DNA of 64,000 nt from an uncultured Flavobacteriaceae bacterium (GTDB lineage: Bacteria > Bacteroidota > Bacteroidia > Flavobacteriales > Flavobacteriaceae): NCBI GenBank assembly GCA_905181835.1, contig CAJIZF010000004.1, positions 186,001 through 250,000 of the forward strand. Reading direction: 5' to 3'. The notes beneath the pieces were generated by a model. It was not told the origin of the DNA. It did not search any database and worked only from the letters and a program-made list of their open reading frames with translations. The first letter of the stretch is position 1. Each line of letters opens with the position of its first letter. Position numbers and translations under genes: made by a program. This document shows, piece by piece, positions 46,303 through 55,279 of this stretch.

Positions 46303-46803
46303 ATGAAAATTCTTAATTTTTTAATTCTCATTATCTTCGTTGTTTTAACTTTAGGATTGTTAAGAAGCTGCAAATCTTGTGACACAAATAAAAACACCAC
46401 GGAATTTATTATTAACACTCCTTTTAGTATTGATAAAATTTATTATCAAGAATGGATAGCGGGAACTCAAGGTGGTGGATCTGGAGTAAACCTATATGTA
46501 GAATTTAGTCAAATTAATGAGGGCGTGTTATTAAACGAATTTTATTTTAGAAATAATATAGCTGCTGTAAAAAAATCAAATGAGTCTTTATATGTTGGCC
46601 ATTTTAATGCCAACGAAATTAGATCTATTCAAGATAATGATAGGCAAAATGAGGCGATTAATTCATTGCCTATTGAGTCCCAATTTAAATTAAAAAATCA
46701 TGAAGCAATTTTAAGTTACCAGTATGACAATGTTTTTTTCTATTATAAAATTTCTAATATTAACGAAAAAGAAATAGTAGCTTATCCCACTATTAAAAAT
46801 TAA
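46303..46803 (+). CDS. hypothetical membrane-anchored protein
   Basis: 166 residues. Residues 3-20 form one hydrophobic helix followed by SCKSC, so the protein is exported and either anchored or lipidated. The remainder is predicted beta-rich and contains the stretch YYQEWIAGTQGGGSG, which I recall from small conserved flavobacterial proteins without a named family. A -7-like TACATTTA lies at 46269-46276. It stands alone between the ATP synthase terminator and the flippase gene, 30 bases ahead of the latter. Function unknown. Confidence 0.6.
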   Translation: MKILNFLILIIFVVLTLGLLRSCKSCDTNKNTTEFIINTPFSIDKIYYQEWIAGTQGGGSGVNLYVEFSQINEGVLLNEFYFRNNIAAVKKSNESLYVGHFNANEIRSIQDNDRQNEAINSLPIESQFKLKNHEAILSYQYDNVFFYYKISNINEKEIVAYPTIKN

Positions 46804-46833
46804 AACCAACGCTTAACGAAAAACAATAGAAGT

Positions 46834-48294
46834 TTGACAATTTTAAAAAAACTCTTCAAGCAAACATTTATCTATGGGTTAGCGACTGTCTTACCAAGAG
46901 CTTTAGCTATTTTTTTAGTACCACTATATGTATTAGTTCTTGGCAAAGAACAATATGGAATATACGCTTCATACATGGCATTTCTTATCTTAGGAAATGT
47001 TCTTCTTTCTTATGGAATGGAAACCGCTTTTTTTAGATTTATTAATAAGGATGATTTTCAAAAAGAAAAAGTACAATCTACTGCGCTCCTTTCACTTACG
47101 CTTACAACTCTTGTTTTTTTAACTATCACACTTTTTCTAAAAGCTGAAATTGCCACATTTCTGAATTTTAAAGTTGAATATATTACCTATGGATTATTTA
47201 TTTTAGGTTTAGACGCTTTAGTGGTCATCCCTTTTGTATGGTTACGAGCTAACGAAAAACCTACACGTTATGCCATCATTAAAATTTTTAATGTTTGTAT
47301 CAATTTAGGATTTAATTTATTTTTCTTTTTAGTGCTTCCTCTTTGGGCTAAAAACAATGCAAATTCCTTTTGGAGCTCTATTAATTTAGAGGAAGGAAAA
47401 GTAGCTTATGTGTTTATTTCAAATTTAATTGCTAGTGGAATTACATTTCTAATTTTAATGCCTCTTTATTTTAAAATGAAGCTTTTATTTGATCTAGTTA
47501 TTTGGAGTAAAATGATGAAATATGCTCTACCGGTTTTAATAGCTGGGATTGCATTTTCCGTAAACGAAGCCTTTGATAAAATTTTACTACGTTATTTATT
47601 ACCACCAAATATTGCAGATGCTGAACTAGGTATGTACGCCGCTTGTTATAAATTAGGAGTTTTCATGACCTTGTTTGCAACCGCTTTTCGGTTAGGAATA
47701 GAGCCTTTTTTCTTTAACCATTCTAAAAGCGAAAATGCTAAAGAAACGTATGCTACCATCACAAAGTATTTTACCATTTTAGGGAGTTTTATATTGCTTT
47801 TTGTAGTTGTTTATTTAGACTTTTTAAAATTAGTACTAATTCCAGATAGTAGTTTTTGGGAAGCATTAGTAATTGTTCCTATCATTTTATTGGCTAATTT
47901 ATGTCTAGGAATCTATCACAACTTATCTGTTTGGTATAAAGTAACCGATCGCACTAAATTTGGTGCTTATATTTCTGTTTTTGGAGCCATTATTACATTA
48001 ACACTTAATTTCTTATTAATACCAATTATTAGCTATAGAGGATCTGCTATAGCTACACTGGCAGCATACGGTAGTATGATGTTGATTTCTTATTTTTTAG
48101 GAAGAAAACATTATAAGGTCCCTTACGATTTAAAAAAAATAGGATTTTACCTATTGTTATCTATTGTATTTTCGGTATTTTCATTTTATATTTTTCAAGG
48201 AAGTATATGGAAAGGAACAGTGTTGTTAACAGTGTTTTTAGGAATGATTTTTGTTTCAGAAAAGAAAGAAATCAAACAACTAATAAAAAAATAA
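46834..48294 (+). CDS. polysaccharide/lipid flippase (MOP superfamily)
   Basis: A 486-residue membrane protein with about 14 helices, the full MOP (Wzx/MurJ-like) topology. Its N-terminus (FKQTFIYGLATVLPRALAIFLVPLY) matches the oligosaccharide flippase family with a C-terminal Polysacc_synt_C part. TTG is the start. Unlike the flippase at 17850 it is not in the variable locus but stands before dut, a nucleotidyltransferase and envelope genes, suggesting a more conserved lipid-linked substrate (inference). Confidence 0.87.
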   Translation: MTILKKLFKQTFIYGLATVLPRALAIFLVPLYVLVLGKEQYGIYASYMAFLILGNVLLSYGMETAFFRFINKDDFQKEKVQSTALLSLTLTTLVFLTITLFLKAEIATFLNFKVEYITYGLFILGLDALVVIPFVWLRANEKPTRYAIIKIFNVCINLGFNLFFFLVLPLWAKNNANSFWSSINLEEGKVAYVFISNLIASGITFLILMPLYFKMKLLFDLVIWSKMMKYALPVLIAGIAFSVNEAFDKILLRYLLPPNIADAELGMYAACYKLGVFMTLFATAFRLGIEPFFFNHSKSENAKETYATITKYFTILGSFILLFVVVYLDFLKLVLIPDSSFWEALVIVPIILLANLCLGIYHNLSVWYKVTDRTKFGAYISVFGAIITLTLNFLLIPIISYRGSAIATLAAYGSMMLISYFLGRKHYKVPYDLKKIGFYLLLSIVFSVFSFYIFQGSIWKGTVLLTVFLGMIFVSEKKEIKQLIKK

Positions 48295-48326
48295 AAAAAG
48301 TTATTTTGCTATTAAATTAATACTAA

Positions 48327-48761
48327 ATGAATATAAAAATAATCAATAAATCCACCCATTCATTACCTGAATATGAGACCATTGCTTCAGCAGGAATGGA
48401 CTTAAGAGCTAATTTAGAAACTGCAGTAACATTAAAACCGTTAGAAAGAACAATTATTAAAACAGGACTTTTTATAGAATTGCCTATTGGTATGGAAGCT
48501 CAAGTTAGACCAAGAAGTGGTTTGGCTGCAAAAAAGGGAATCACGGTATTAAATTCCCCTGGCACCGTTGATGCAGATTATCGAGGTGAAATAGGAGTGA
48601 TATTGGTGAATCTTTCCAATGAAGATTTTAAAATAGAGAATGGAGAACGAGTAGCGCAATTAGTGATTGCAAAACACGAAAGAGCAGCATGGCAACAAGT
48701 AGAGGTTTTAGGTGAAACTGAAAGAAGTGCTGGAGGATTTGGTAGTACCGGAGTGAAATAA
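48327..48761 (+). CDS. dut: dUTP diphosphatase
   Basis: Hydrolyses dUTP to dUMP and pyrophosphate, keeping uracil out of DNA. The trimeric-type enzyme of 144 residues shows all five motifs: AGMDL (22-26), RPRSG (61-65), [10 protein letters not shown] (79-88), GERVAQ (106-111) and GGFGSTG (136-142). It lies 32 bases after the flippase gene. Confidence 0.97.
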   Translation: MNIKIINKSTHSLPEYETIASAGMDLRANLETAVTLKPLERTIIKTGLFIELPIGMEAQVRPRSGLAAKKGITVLNSPGTVDADYRGEIGVILVNLSNEDFKIENGERVAQLVIAKHERAAWQQVEVLGETERSAGGFGSTGVK

Positions 48762-48802
48762 TAAAAAATAATTTAAAAACCCTGAATTAACAGGAATTAT
48801 AT

Positions 48803-49819
48803 ATGAAAATAATAGTACCAATGGCGGGACGAGGATCACGTCTGAGACCGCATAGTTTAACTGTACCAAAGCCATTAATTCCAGTAGCAGGAAAACCAAT
48901 AGTACATCGTTTGGTAGAAGATATTGCAAATTTATTAGATGAGCCTATAGATGAAATAGCATTTATTTTAGGAGACCCAGCTTGGTTTGGAGATGAGGTG
49001 GTTGATAGCTTAAAAGAATTAGCAACAGACCTAGGAGCTAAAGCAAGTATTTATCGACAATTGAATCCATTAGGCACAGGACACGCAATTATGTGTGCAG
49101 AGCAATCTCTTTTTGGACCTGCTGTTATTGCTTATGCAGATACTTTAATTAGAGCAGATTTTGACTTAGATAAAGAAGCAGATAGCGTTATTTGGACCAA
49201 AAAAGTTGCCAACCCAGGAGCTTATGGAGTGGTGAATTTAAATGAAAATCATGAAATAACTGAATTGGTTGAAAAACCAACTGAATTTGTCAGCGATCAA
49301 GCGGTTATAGGTATTTATTATTTTAAAGATGTGGCTGTACTTAAAAATGAATTGCAGTATGTAATAGATAACAATATCATTAACGGTGGGGAATATCAAA
49401 TTAATGACGGGATTAAAAGAATGATGGCTAATGGTAACGTTTTTAAAACGGGTACTGTAGATGAGTGGATGGATTGCGGAAATAAAGAAGTAACCATAGA
49501 AACCAATCGTAGAATGTTAGGATTTTTAAACGAAAGTAAAGAAGCTTTAATTTCAGACACTATAAAATCAACTAACTCAAAGATTATAGAACCTTGTTTT
49601 ATTGGAGAAGGAGTAACTCTAATAAATAGTACTGTTGGTCCGTTTGCTTCTATAGGAGCTAATACAACCATAGAAGACAGCAATGTTAAAAATAGTATAA
49701 TCCAAACGCATACATTGATTAAAAGCGCTACTTTGAACAACGCAATGATAGGAAATCACTCAACTTTTAATGGTAAGTTTACTAATGTTAGTATAGGTGA
49801 TTATTCAGTATTGAAATAA
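48803..49819 (+). CDS. sugar-phosphate nucleotidyltransferase with left-handed beta-helix
   Basis: 338 residues. The N-terminal domain has GRGSRLRP at 9-16 and PKPLIPVAGKP at 22-32, as in RmlA/GlmU-type nucleotidyltransferases, and MDCGNKEV near 213. From about 245 hexapeptide-like repeats (EPCFIGEGVTLINSTVGPFAS) form a beta-helix end. The sugar phosphate used is not readable; glucose-1-phosphate or a GlcNAc-type substrate are the main options. It sits between dut and a TPR gene, seven bases before the latter. Confidence 0.85.
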   Translation: MKIIVPMAGRGSRLRPHSLTVPKPLIPVAGKPIVHRLVEDIANLLDEPIDEIAFILGDPAWFGDEVVDSLKELATDLGAKASIYRQLNPLGTGHAIMCAEQSLFGPAVIAYADTLIRADFDLDKEADSVIWTKKVANPGAYGVVNLNENHEITELVEKPTEFVSDQAVIGIYYFKDVAVLKNELQYVIDNNIINGGEYQINDGIKRMMANGNVFKTGTVDEWMDCGNKEVTIETNRRMLGFLNESKEALISDTIKSTNSKIIEPCFIGEGVTLINSTVGPFASIGANTTIEDSNVKNSIIQTHTLIKSATLNNAMIGNHSTFNGKFTNVSIGDYSVLK

Positions 49820-49826
49820 TTATAAA

Positions 49827-51209
49827 GTGAAAATTAAATACGTATTTCTTGGTCTTTTATTTTTTGGAATTTTATGTATTCCAAAAGAGATGTCTGCTCA
49901 AGATAAAACGCCTACAGATGATTTAGGAAATGTAAGTGACGATTTTCAAGTACACTTTTTTGAAGCCTTAAAACAAAAAGGAATAGAAAATTATGAATTG
50001 GCATTAAATGCCCTAGATAAAGCCCAAGTTACAGCCAAAGATAACCAAGAAAACAAAGCCGTTGTTTATTTTGAAAAAGGTAAAAATTTGACCGCTTTAA
50101 AACGTTTTGAAGAGGCAGAAATAAACTACAACCTTGTTTTAGAATGGAGCCCAGAAAAGTTAGATGTTCTAGAGGCCTTGTACGATATGTATTATGATGC
50201 TAAAAATTATAAAGCTGCCATTCCAGTAGTTAAAAAATTAGTATTGCAAGACAGCGATTATAAAGAAGATTTAGCAAACCTCTACCATCGCACAAAACAA
50301 TACGATAAAGCATTACTATTGCTTGATGAATTAGACGCAGAATGGGGAGAAAGCACCTACAGAAATGCACTAAAATCTCGGATTTACAGGCTTACTAGTA
50401 ACACTGAAAATGCAATAAACAAGTTGGAAGAAAAAATTATTAAAAATCCAAAGAGTGAACAAGAATACCTTAATTTAATTTATTTATATAGCGATGAAGG
50501 CAATGCCCAAAAAGCTTTTGATACTGCTAAAGAACTGATAAAACAACAACCAAAATCTCAATTGGCACACCTGGCTTTGTACAAATTTTATCTAGATGAA
50601 GGTAACTCTCAAGAGTCAATTAATTCTATGAACGTTGTTTTTACTTCCGATCAAATTGAGAATAAAAGTAAGAATCGAGTTTTAGAAGACTTTTTAATAT
50701 TCACTAAAAAAAATCCAGGTTATAAATCTGAAATTGAGGGTTTAGATCTTAATATTTTAGCTCTAGAAAATAGTCAAGTTTATTTGTTATTAGGGGATTA
50801 TTATTTATCGGAAGAGGATAAAGAAAAAGCATTAAATTTCTATAAAAAAGGAATCGAAAACGATTTAGATAATTACGGTTTATTAAAAAACACCATTCTA
50901 TTACAACTTGAAGTAGAAAAATATGAGGATGCCATTTTATTAAGTAATAAAGGATTAGAAATATTTCCTGCACAACCTCTGTTGTACTTAGTAAATGGAG
51001 TTGCAAATAACGAGTTAAAAAACGCAGATCAAGCTATTGAAATTTTTGAAATGGGATTGGATTATCTTTTTGACGACCCTAAAATGGAATATGATTTTTA
51101 CCAACAATTAATTATTGCACATACTTTAAAGGGAAGTTTGAAAAAAGTAAAAATGTATCAGAAAAAAATAAACCAATTATCTATTTCCAATCAAACGATG
51201 GATGATTAA
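49827..51209 (+). CDS. exported tetratricopeptide repeat protein
   Basis: 460 residues with an N-terminal signal peptide (to about residue 25, KEMSAQ) followed by a series of helical TPR-like repeats through the whole protein. TPR proteins serve as scaffolds; no catalytic domain is present. It starts with GTG seven bases after the nucleotidyltransferase stop and overlaps the DUF4292 gene by eight bases, so the three are one transcription unit. Confidence 0.82.
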   Translation: MKIKYVFLGLLFFGILCIPKEMSAQDKTPTDDLGNVSDDFQVHFFEALKQKGIENYELALNALDKAQVTAKDNQENKAVVYFEKGKNLTALKRFEEAEINYNLVLEWSPEKLDVLEALYDMYYDAKNYKAAIPVVKKLVLQDSDYKEDLANLYHRTKQYDKALLLLDELDAEWGESTYRNALKSRIYRLTSNTENAINKLEEKIIKNPKSEQEYLNLIYLYSDEGNAQKAFDTAKELIKQQPKSQLAHLALYKFYLDEGNSQESINSMNVVFTSDQIENKSKNRVLEDFLIFTKKNPGYKSEIEGLDLNILALENSQVYLLLGDYYLSEEDKEKALNFYKKGIENDLDNYGLLKNTILLQLEVEKYEDAILLSNKGLEIFPAQPLLYLVNGVANNELKNADQAIEIFEMGLDYLFDDPKMEYDFYQQLIIAHTLKGSLKKVKMYQKKINQLSISNQTMDD

Positions 51210-51996
51210 AATTTGTAAAGTGAAGATTAAACTTAGTATCATATTATTCATTTCTTTATTCATTACCTCTTGTGGAGGTGGTAAAATAGCAGTGGGTTCA
51301 GAAAAAGCAAATAAGAACTTATCTTCTAAAGATATAATTAAAAGTCATGATGAAGCGCTACCAAAATTTTCTACTATAGCTGCAAGAATACAAGTAAAAT
51401 ACGAAAGCGTTAGAGATGTTCAAAGTCTAACTGTTAGTTTAAGAATGGAGAAGGACCAAAAAATTTGGATTAAGGCATCGTTACTCGGAATTACACTTGC
51501 TAAACTATTTATCACTCCAGAATCTGTTAGCTATTATGAAACTATTTCCAACACTTATTTTAAAGGTGATTACTCATTACTGAGTAAATGGTTAGGCACC
51601 GAAATTGATTTTGAAAAAGCACAAGGAATACTATTAGGTCAATCTATATTTGATTTAGATAATAAGTATGTTTCAGATGTTGTAGCTAACAAATATATGT
51701 TGCAACCAAAAATGCAACCTCATAATTTTATACATTCATTATTAGTAAATCCAGATAATTTTAAAATAGCATCGGAGTCTTTATCCCAACCAACCGATGA
51801 TAGAACATTTACCATTAATTACGGAGCTTATCAAAATTTAGAAGGAGGTTATTTCCCTTCAGCTTTTAGAATAATAGCTGCTCAAAAAGAAAAAGAAACC
51901 CAAATAGTAGTCAATTATAAAAAAATAGATTACAATGTATCTATTCGTTTTCCGTTTACCATACCTAACGGCTATAAAGAAATGCAACTAAACTAA
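51202..51996 (+). CDS. DUF4292 family lipoprotein (LolB-like appearance)
   Basis: 264 residues with a lipoprotein signal ending ITSC (C24 as lipidation site from the ATG; a GTG at 51220 is an alternative). The body reads like a beta-rich incomplete barrel. The segment LSKWLGTEIDFEKAQGILLG resembles the corresponding part of LolA/LolB lipoprotein-carrier folds, so a role in lipoprotein insertion into the outer membrane is possible; this is my inference. It abuts the EnvC-type gene with no gap. Confidence 0.78.
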   Translation: MIKICKVKIKLSIILFISLFITSCGGGKIAVGSEKANKNLSSKDIIKSHDEALPKFSTIAARIQVKYESVRDVQSLTVSLRMEKDQKIWIKASLLGITLAKLFITPESVSYYETISNTYFKGDYSLLSKWLGTEIDFEKAQGILLGQSIFDLDNKYVSDVVANKYMLQPKMQPHNFIHSLLVNPDNFKIASESLSQPTDDRTFTINYGAYQNLEGGYFPSAFRIIAAQKEKETQIVVNYKKIDYNVSIRFPFTIPNGYKEMQLN

Positions 51997-53235
51997 ATGA
52001 GCAGATTTTATAAATATTCTTTTCTTTTTTTATCCCTATTTTTTTTTAGTTCAGGGTTTGCACAAGTTAATAAGCAAAAGGAATTAGAAGAAAAAAGACA
52101 AGCTTTATTAATTGAAATTAAGCAAATTAATAGTCTGTTATTTGCTACAAAAAAGGAAGAAAAGTCGGTATTAAATCAAGTAGAGGATTTAAATAGTAAA
52201 ATTATAGCTCGTCAAAACCTAATAAGAGTTACCAATCAACAAGCCAATTACCTTTCTCGAGAAATTAATAATAACAAAGTAAAAATTACACTTTTAGAAA
52301 ACGAATTAAAGGACCTAAAAGAAGACTATGCCTCGATGATAGCTAAATCATATAAAAGTAAATCGCAGCACAGTAGGGTTATGTTTTTATTATCCTCTGA
52401 AAGTTTTTTACAAGCCTATAAACGTCTTCAGTATATGAAACAATATGCTAAGCATCGTAAAATGCAAGGAGAAAATATTAAGAAAAAATCTGTTGTTTTA
52501 GAGGAATTAAATCAAGGATTATTAGAAGACAAAAAGAAAAAACAAGCTCTTATTAATCAAAATAAACTAGCAAAAACCAAACTATCAAACGAATTAGAAG
52601 AACAAAATGAGTTAATTTCAATTTTAAAAAAAGACGGTAATAAATTTGCTAGACAAATCCAGAAAAAACAAAAAGAAGCTAATAAAATTGACAAACAAAT
52701 AGAGAAGTTAATTAGAGATGCCATTGCTGCTTCCAATAAAAAAAATGCAACTAAAAAAGGGACTAAAACAAGCGGATCTTCCATAAGATTAGCTTTAACA
52801 CCTGAAGCAAAACTCTTAGCTGCAGATTTTACCAAAAATAAAGGGAAACTACCTTGGCCTATAAAAAATGGAGTCGTTGTAAAACGTTTTGGTAATACGA
52901 GACACCCTCAACTACCCAATATAACAACCTATTGTAGTGGTGTAGAAATTACCACCCAAAAAAATGCCAAAGCCAGAGCTGTATTTAATGGGGAGGTGAT
53001 GGAAATTCAAAAAATTAAAGGCGCTTCCAATGCAGTTTTTATTCAACATGGTAATTATATTACAGTATATCAAAACTTAACTAATGTAACGGTAAAAAAA
53101 GGAGATACAGTTTTTACTAAACAAGAAATTGGATCTGTGGCTACCAAAGCAAGCTCTGGAAAATCTATTCTCAAGTTTTTAATCTACCAGAACGATCAAA
53201 AGATGAACCCATCTAGTTGGATTTATAAGTTGTAA
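51997..53235 (+). CDS. EnvC-type murein hydrolase activator
   Basis: Exported 412-residue protein: signal peptide 1-22, a coiled coil of about 25-240, and a C-terminal LytM/M23 domain from about 280. The LytM domain is degenerate: the HxxxD zinc site reads YCSGVE, and the HxH site reads LKFLI, so it should not be a peptidase. This is the hallmark of EnvC, which activates amidases during cell division. It follows DUF4292 directly. No amidase gene is close. Confidence 0.88.
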   Translation: MSRFYKYSFLFLSLFFFSSGFAQVNKQKELEEKRQALLIEIKQINSLLFATKKEEKSVLNQVEDLNSKIIARQNLIRVTNQQANYLSREINNNKVKITLLENELKDLKEDYASMIAKSYKSKSQHSRVMFLLSSESFLQAYKRLQYMKQYAKHRKMQGENIKKKSVVLEELNQGLLEDKKKKQALINQNKLAKTKLSNELEEQNELISILKKDGNKFARQIQKKQKEANKIDKQIEKLIRDAIAASNKKNATKKGTKTSGSSIRLALTPEAKLLAADFTKNKGKLPWPIKNGVVVKRFGNTRHPQLPNITTYCSGVEITTQKNAKARAVFNGEVMEIQKIKGASNAVFIQHGNYITVYQNLTNVTVKKGDTVFTKQEIGSVATKASSGKSILKFLIYQNDQKMNPSSWIYKL

Positions 53236-53506
53236 TTTTTACTTTAAACAAAATTTATATCTAAAAGCTGTAGGCGAAAATCTGTTTGACACTTTTTTTT
53301 CTACTTATACAGACTGAAATGACATTTCAAGAATGGCACATAATTTTTTTGCGAACATTTCCGATAAGATTAAATAGTATTATTTATAGTAAACAGAACT
53401 TTTTTATTTAAAACATTTGCTTAATGTGCATAAATTTAATTACTTGCACTCAAAAATTGAGCTTTTGATGGCGTTTTAAAACAACATTGATATTTCAAAA
53501 TCAGCA
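53236..53506. other. 271-base intergenic region with a palindrome
   Basis: Between the EnvC-type gene and the desaturase. It holds the 15-base palindrome TGAAATGACATTTCA (53315-53329) and, five bases later, TGGCACA followed by a T run and GC at 53351-53352, which resembles a sigma-54 promoter but with a spacing about four bases too long. No reading frame or RNA gene was recognised. Confidence 0.4.
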
Positions 53507-54382
53507 ATGATGGAAAAGTATGTTACTGCCTTTATAAATGAATTTACCTCAACTTTAAATTGGACTTTGGATTCCATTTTATTTAAAGTTCCTTGGTACA
53601 ACAATTACTTTTGGGGACTAATCGTCATTTCACTAGTAGTTTGGCTTCTTGAAATAATTTTTCCTTGGAGAAAAAACCAATCCTCTATCAGAAAAGATTT
53701 TTGGATGGATGGGTTTTACATGTTTTTTAATTTTTTCATTTTTTCAATTTTAATAAGTGGAGATTATAAGGCATTAGGCTTACTTTTCAATGAAATAGGG
53801 ATAACAACAAAAAGTTTAGCAGTGTTCAATATTTCAAATTGGCCAATTGGATTTCAATTAGTCGTCTTTTTTGTTATTCTAGATTTTGTACAATGGCTGA
53901 CTCATGTTTTATTGCATAAATATGAAGTTTTGTGGCGGTTTCATAAAGTTCATCATTCTGTAAAAGAAATGGGCTTTGCTGCACACCTGCGATATCATTG
54001 GATGGAAAACATACTATACAAGCCTTTAAAAACTCTAGGGGTTATGGTATTAGGAGGTTTTGAGCCAGAGCAAGCTTATATCGTTCATTTTATTGCAATA
54101 ACTATTGGGCATTTAAATCATGCTAATATCAGAATAACTTGGGGGCCTTTCAAGTACATACTAAATAATTCTGTAATGCATCTATATCATCATATGAAAG
54201 CATTACCAGAAAACAAGCCGAAGGGAATTAACTTTGGAATTAGCTTAAGTATCTGGGATTTTTTATTTAAAACCAATTATATACCTGACGACAATGGAGA
54301 AATTGAATTAGGATTCTCAAATGAAGAAAATTTTCCAAAAGGATTTTTCGGCCAGTTATTTACAGGTTTTGGTAAAAATTAA
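53507..54382 (+). CDS. sterol desaturase / fatty acid hydroxylase family protein
   Basis: Integral membrane di-iron oxygenase of 291 residues. The histidine clusters that bind the two irons are present: H133 and H137 (HVLLH), H146 and H149/H150 (HKVHH), and HLYHH at 225-229. Several membrane helices surround them. The substrate is unknown; in bacteria these enzymes hydroxylate or desaturate fatty acids, carotenoids or ether lipids. The first two codons are both ATG. It converges on the methyltransferase gene with two bases between. Confidence 0.88.
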   Translation: MMEKYVTAFINEFTSTLNWTLDSILFKVPWYNNYFWGLIVISLVVWLLEIIFPWRKNQSSIRKDFWMDGFYMFFNFFIFSILISGDYKALGLLFNEIGITTKSLAVFNISNWPIGFQLVVFFVILDFVQWLTHVLLHKYEVLWRFHKVHHSVKEMGFAAHLRYHWMENILYKPLKTLGVMVLGGFEPEQAYIVHFIAITIGHLNHANIRITWGPFKYILNNSVMHLYHHMKALPENKPKGINFGISLSIWDFLFKTNYIPDDNGEIELGFSNEENFPKGFFGQLFTGFGKN

Positions 54383-54384
54383 AA

Positions 54385-54966
54385 CTATTTTTTTATTAGT
54401 TTAATAAACAATTCATTATTTGTTCTTTCTGAAATTGAATTATATGAAAGCTCCATGATTTCAATTTTAAAATAAGTCTTAAAATAAGATAAATATTCTT
54501 TTTTAGTTCCCCCAAAAGGAGGGCGGTCTTTGTTTAACGGGATATTAAAAAGAAGACCCACTAATTTTCCGTTTGGTCTTAGTAGTTGATTCATTTTTAA
54601 AACATAGTTATCCCTAAGTTTTGGTGTTAAAGCACAAAAAAAAGTTTGTTCTAAAATTAAATCAAATGAATTATTTAATTTAAAAAAATCAATATTTATC
54701 AAATGATTTTTCGGAAAATCTGGGACTCTATTTTTTAAATTAGTTAAGGCGGTTGGGGAAATATCTAACACAAATACATTTTTAAAATCGAGATTATGAA
54801 GATACTCTGCTTCATAAGAATTACCTCCTCCAGGGATTAATATCTTTATATTTTTATTAGTAAGTTGATCAATGTATTTTTTTAATGGAGTTGAAATATA
54901 GCCTATGTCCCAACCTATTTCATTATTTTGATACCGTAAATCCCAGAAGTTTTTATTTAAATCCAT
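54385..54966 (-). CDS. TPMT-like SAM-dependent methyltransferase
   Basis: 193 residues of the thiopurine methyltransferase-like family. The N-terminal FWDLRYQNNEIGWDIGY and the SAM-binding loop IPGGGNSYEAEYL are characteristic, followed by VLDISPTAL. The in-vivo substrate is not evident; relatives methylate thiols, selenium or halides. The broken HMA gene lies just upstream on the same strand. A TATTTTAT -7-like box lies close to the start. Confidence 0.85.
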   Translation of the reverse strand: MDLNKNFWDLRYQNNEIGWDIGYISTPLKKYIDQLTNKNIKILIPGGGNSYEAEYLHNLDFKNVFVLDISPTALTNLKNRVPDFPKNHLINIDFFKLNNSFDLILEQTFFCALTPKLRDNYVLKMNQLLRPNGKLVGLLFNIPLNKDRPPFGGTKKEYLSYFKTYFKIEIMELSYNSISERTNNELFIKLIKK

Positions 54967-54999
54967 TTATAAAATAGCAATTGAAAATTATTACAATTC

Positions 55000-55265
55000 T
55001 CAGGACATTTTACCAGATGCACAACTAAAATATGATTTTGCCTTAGAGACAACTGAATTACTTTCGCCGTCAGCAGGATATCCTAATACAGCCATTTTGT
55101 GCTTTACCAATGTAATCTCATTTTGACCAGAGAATCAAATGTAACAGTTGACTCTGCAACATTTACGTTTACATTTGTTACGTTTTCAATGTCCGAAACT
55201 TTTTTAATAATTGTATTTGCACAACCACCGCATTTTAAATTTTGAATTTTTATTATTGTAGTCAT
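55000..55265 (-). pseudogene. heavy-metal-associated (HMA) domain protein, frameshifted
   Basis: Read on the minus strand from the ATG at 55265, the frame encodes MTTIIKIQNLKCGGCA and continues to a premature stop at 55104-55106 after 53 codons. The metal-binding CGGC motif (GG-type CxxC) is intact. After about residue 44 the conserved second half of the family (KMAVLGYPADGE, then SKAKSYFSCASG) continues in another frame to the stop at 55000-55002. The two halves together fit an 88-residue protein typical of Flavobacteriia. The total is 266 bases, so one base is missing or two extra, near 55127-55135 at GAGAA. It may be a true mutation or a sequencing error. Confidence 0.75.
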
Positions 55266-55279
55266 TTTTTTTAATTTAA

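Noticed and set aside
49396-49740. A 114-codon minus-strand frame opposite the nucleotidyltransferase gene
   Set aside because: Antisense shadow of the beta-helix repeats; no recognisable domain and no promoter.
53334-53352. A true sigma-54 promoter
   Set aside because: The distance between the GG and GC elements is about four bases too long for sigma-54; kept only as a finding to test.
54370-54420. Terminator between the desaturase and methyltransferase genes
   Set aside because: Only AAACTA and TAGTTT pair around a T run; too weak to call.
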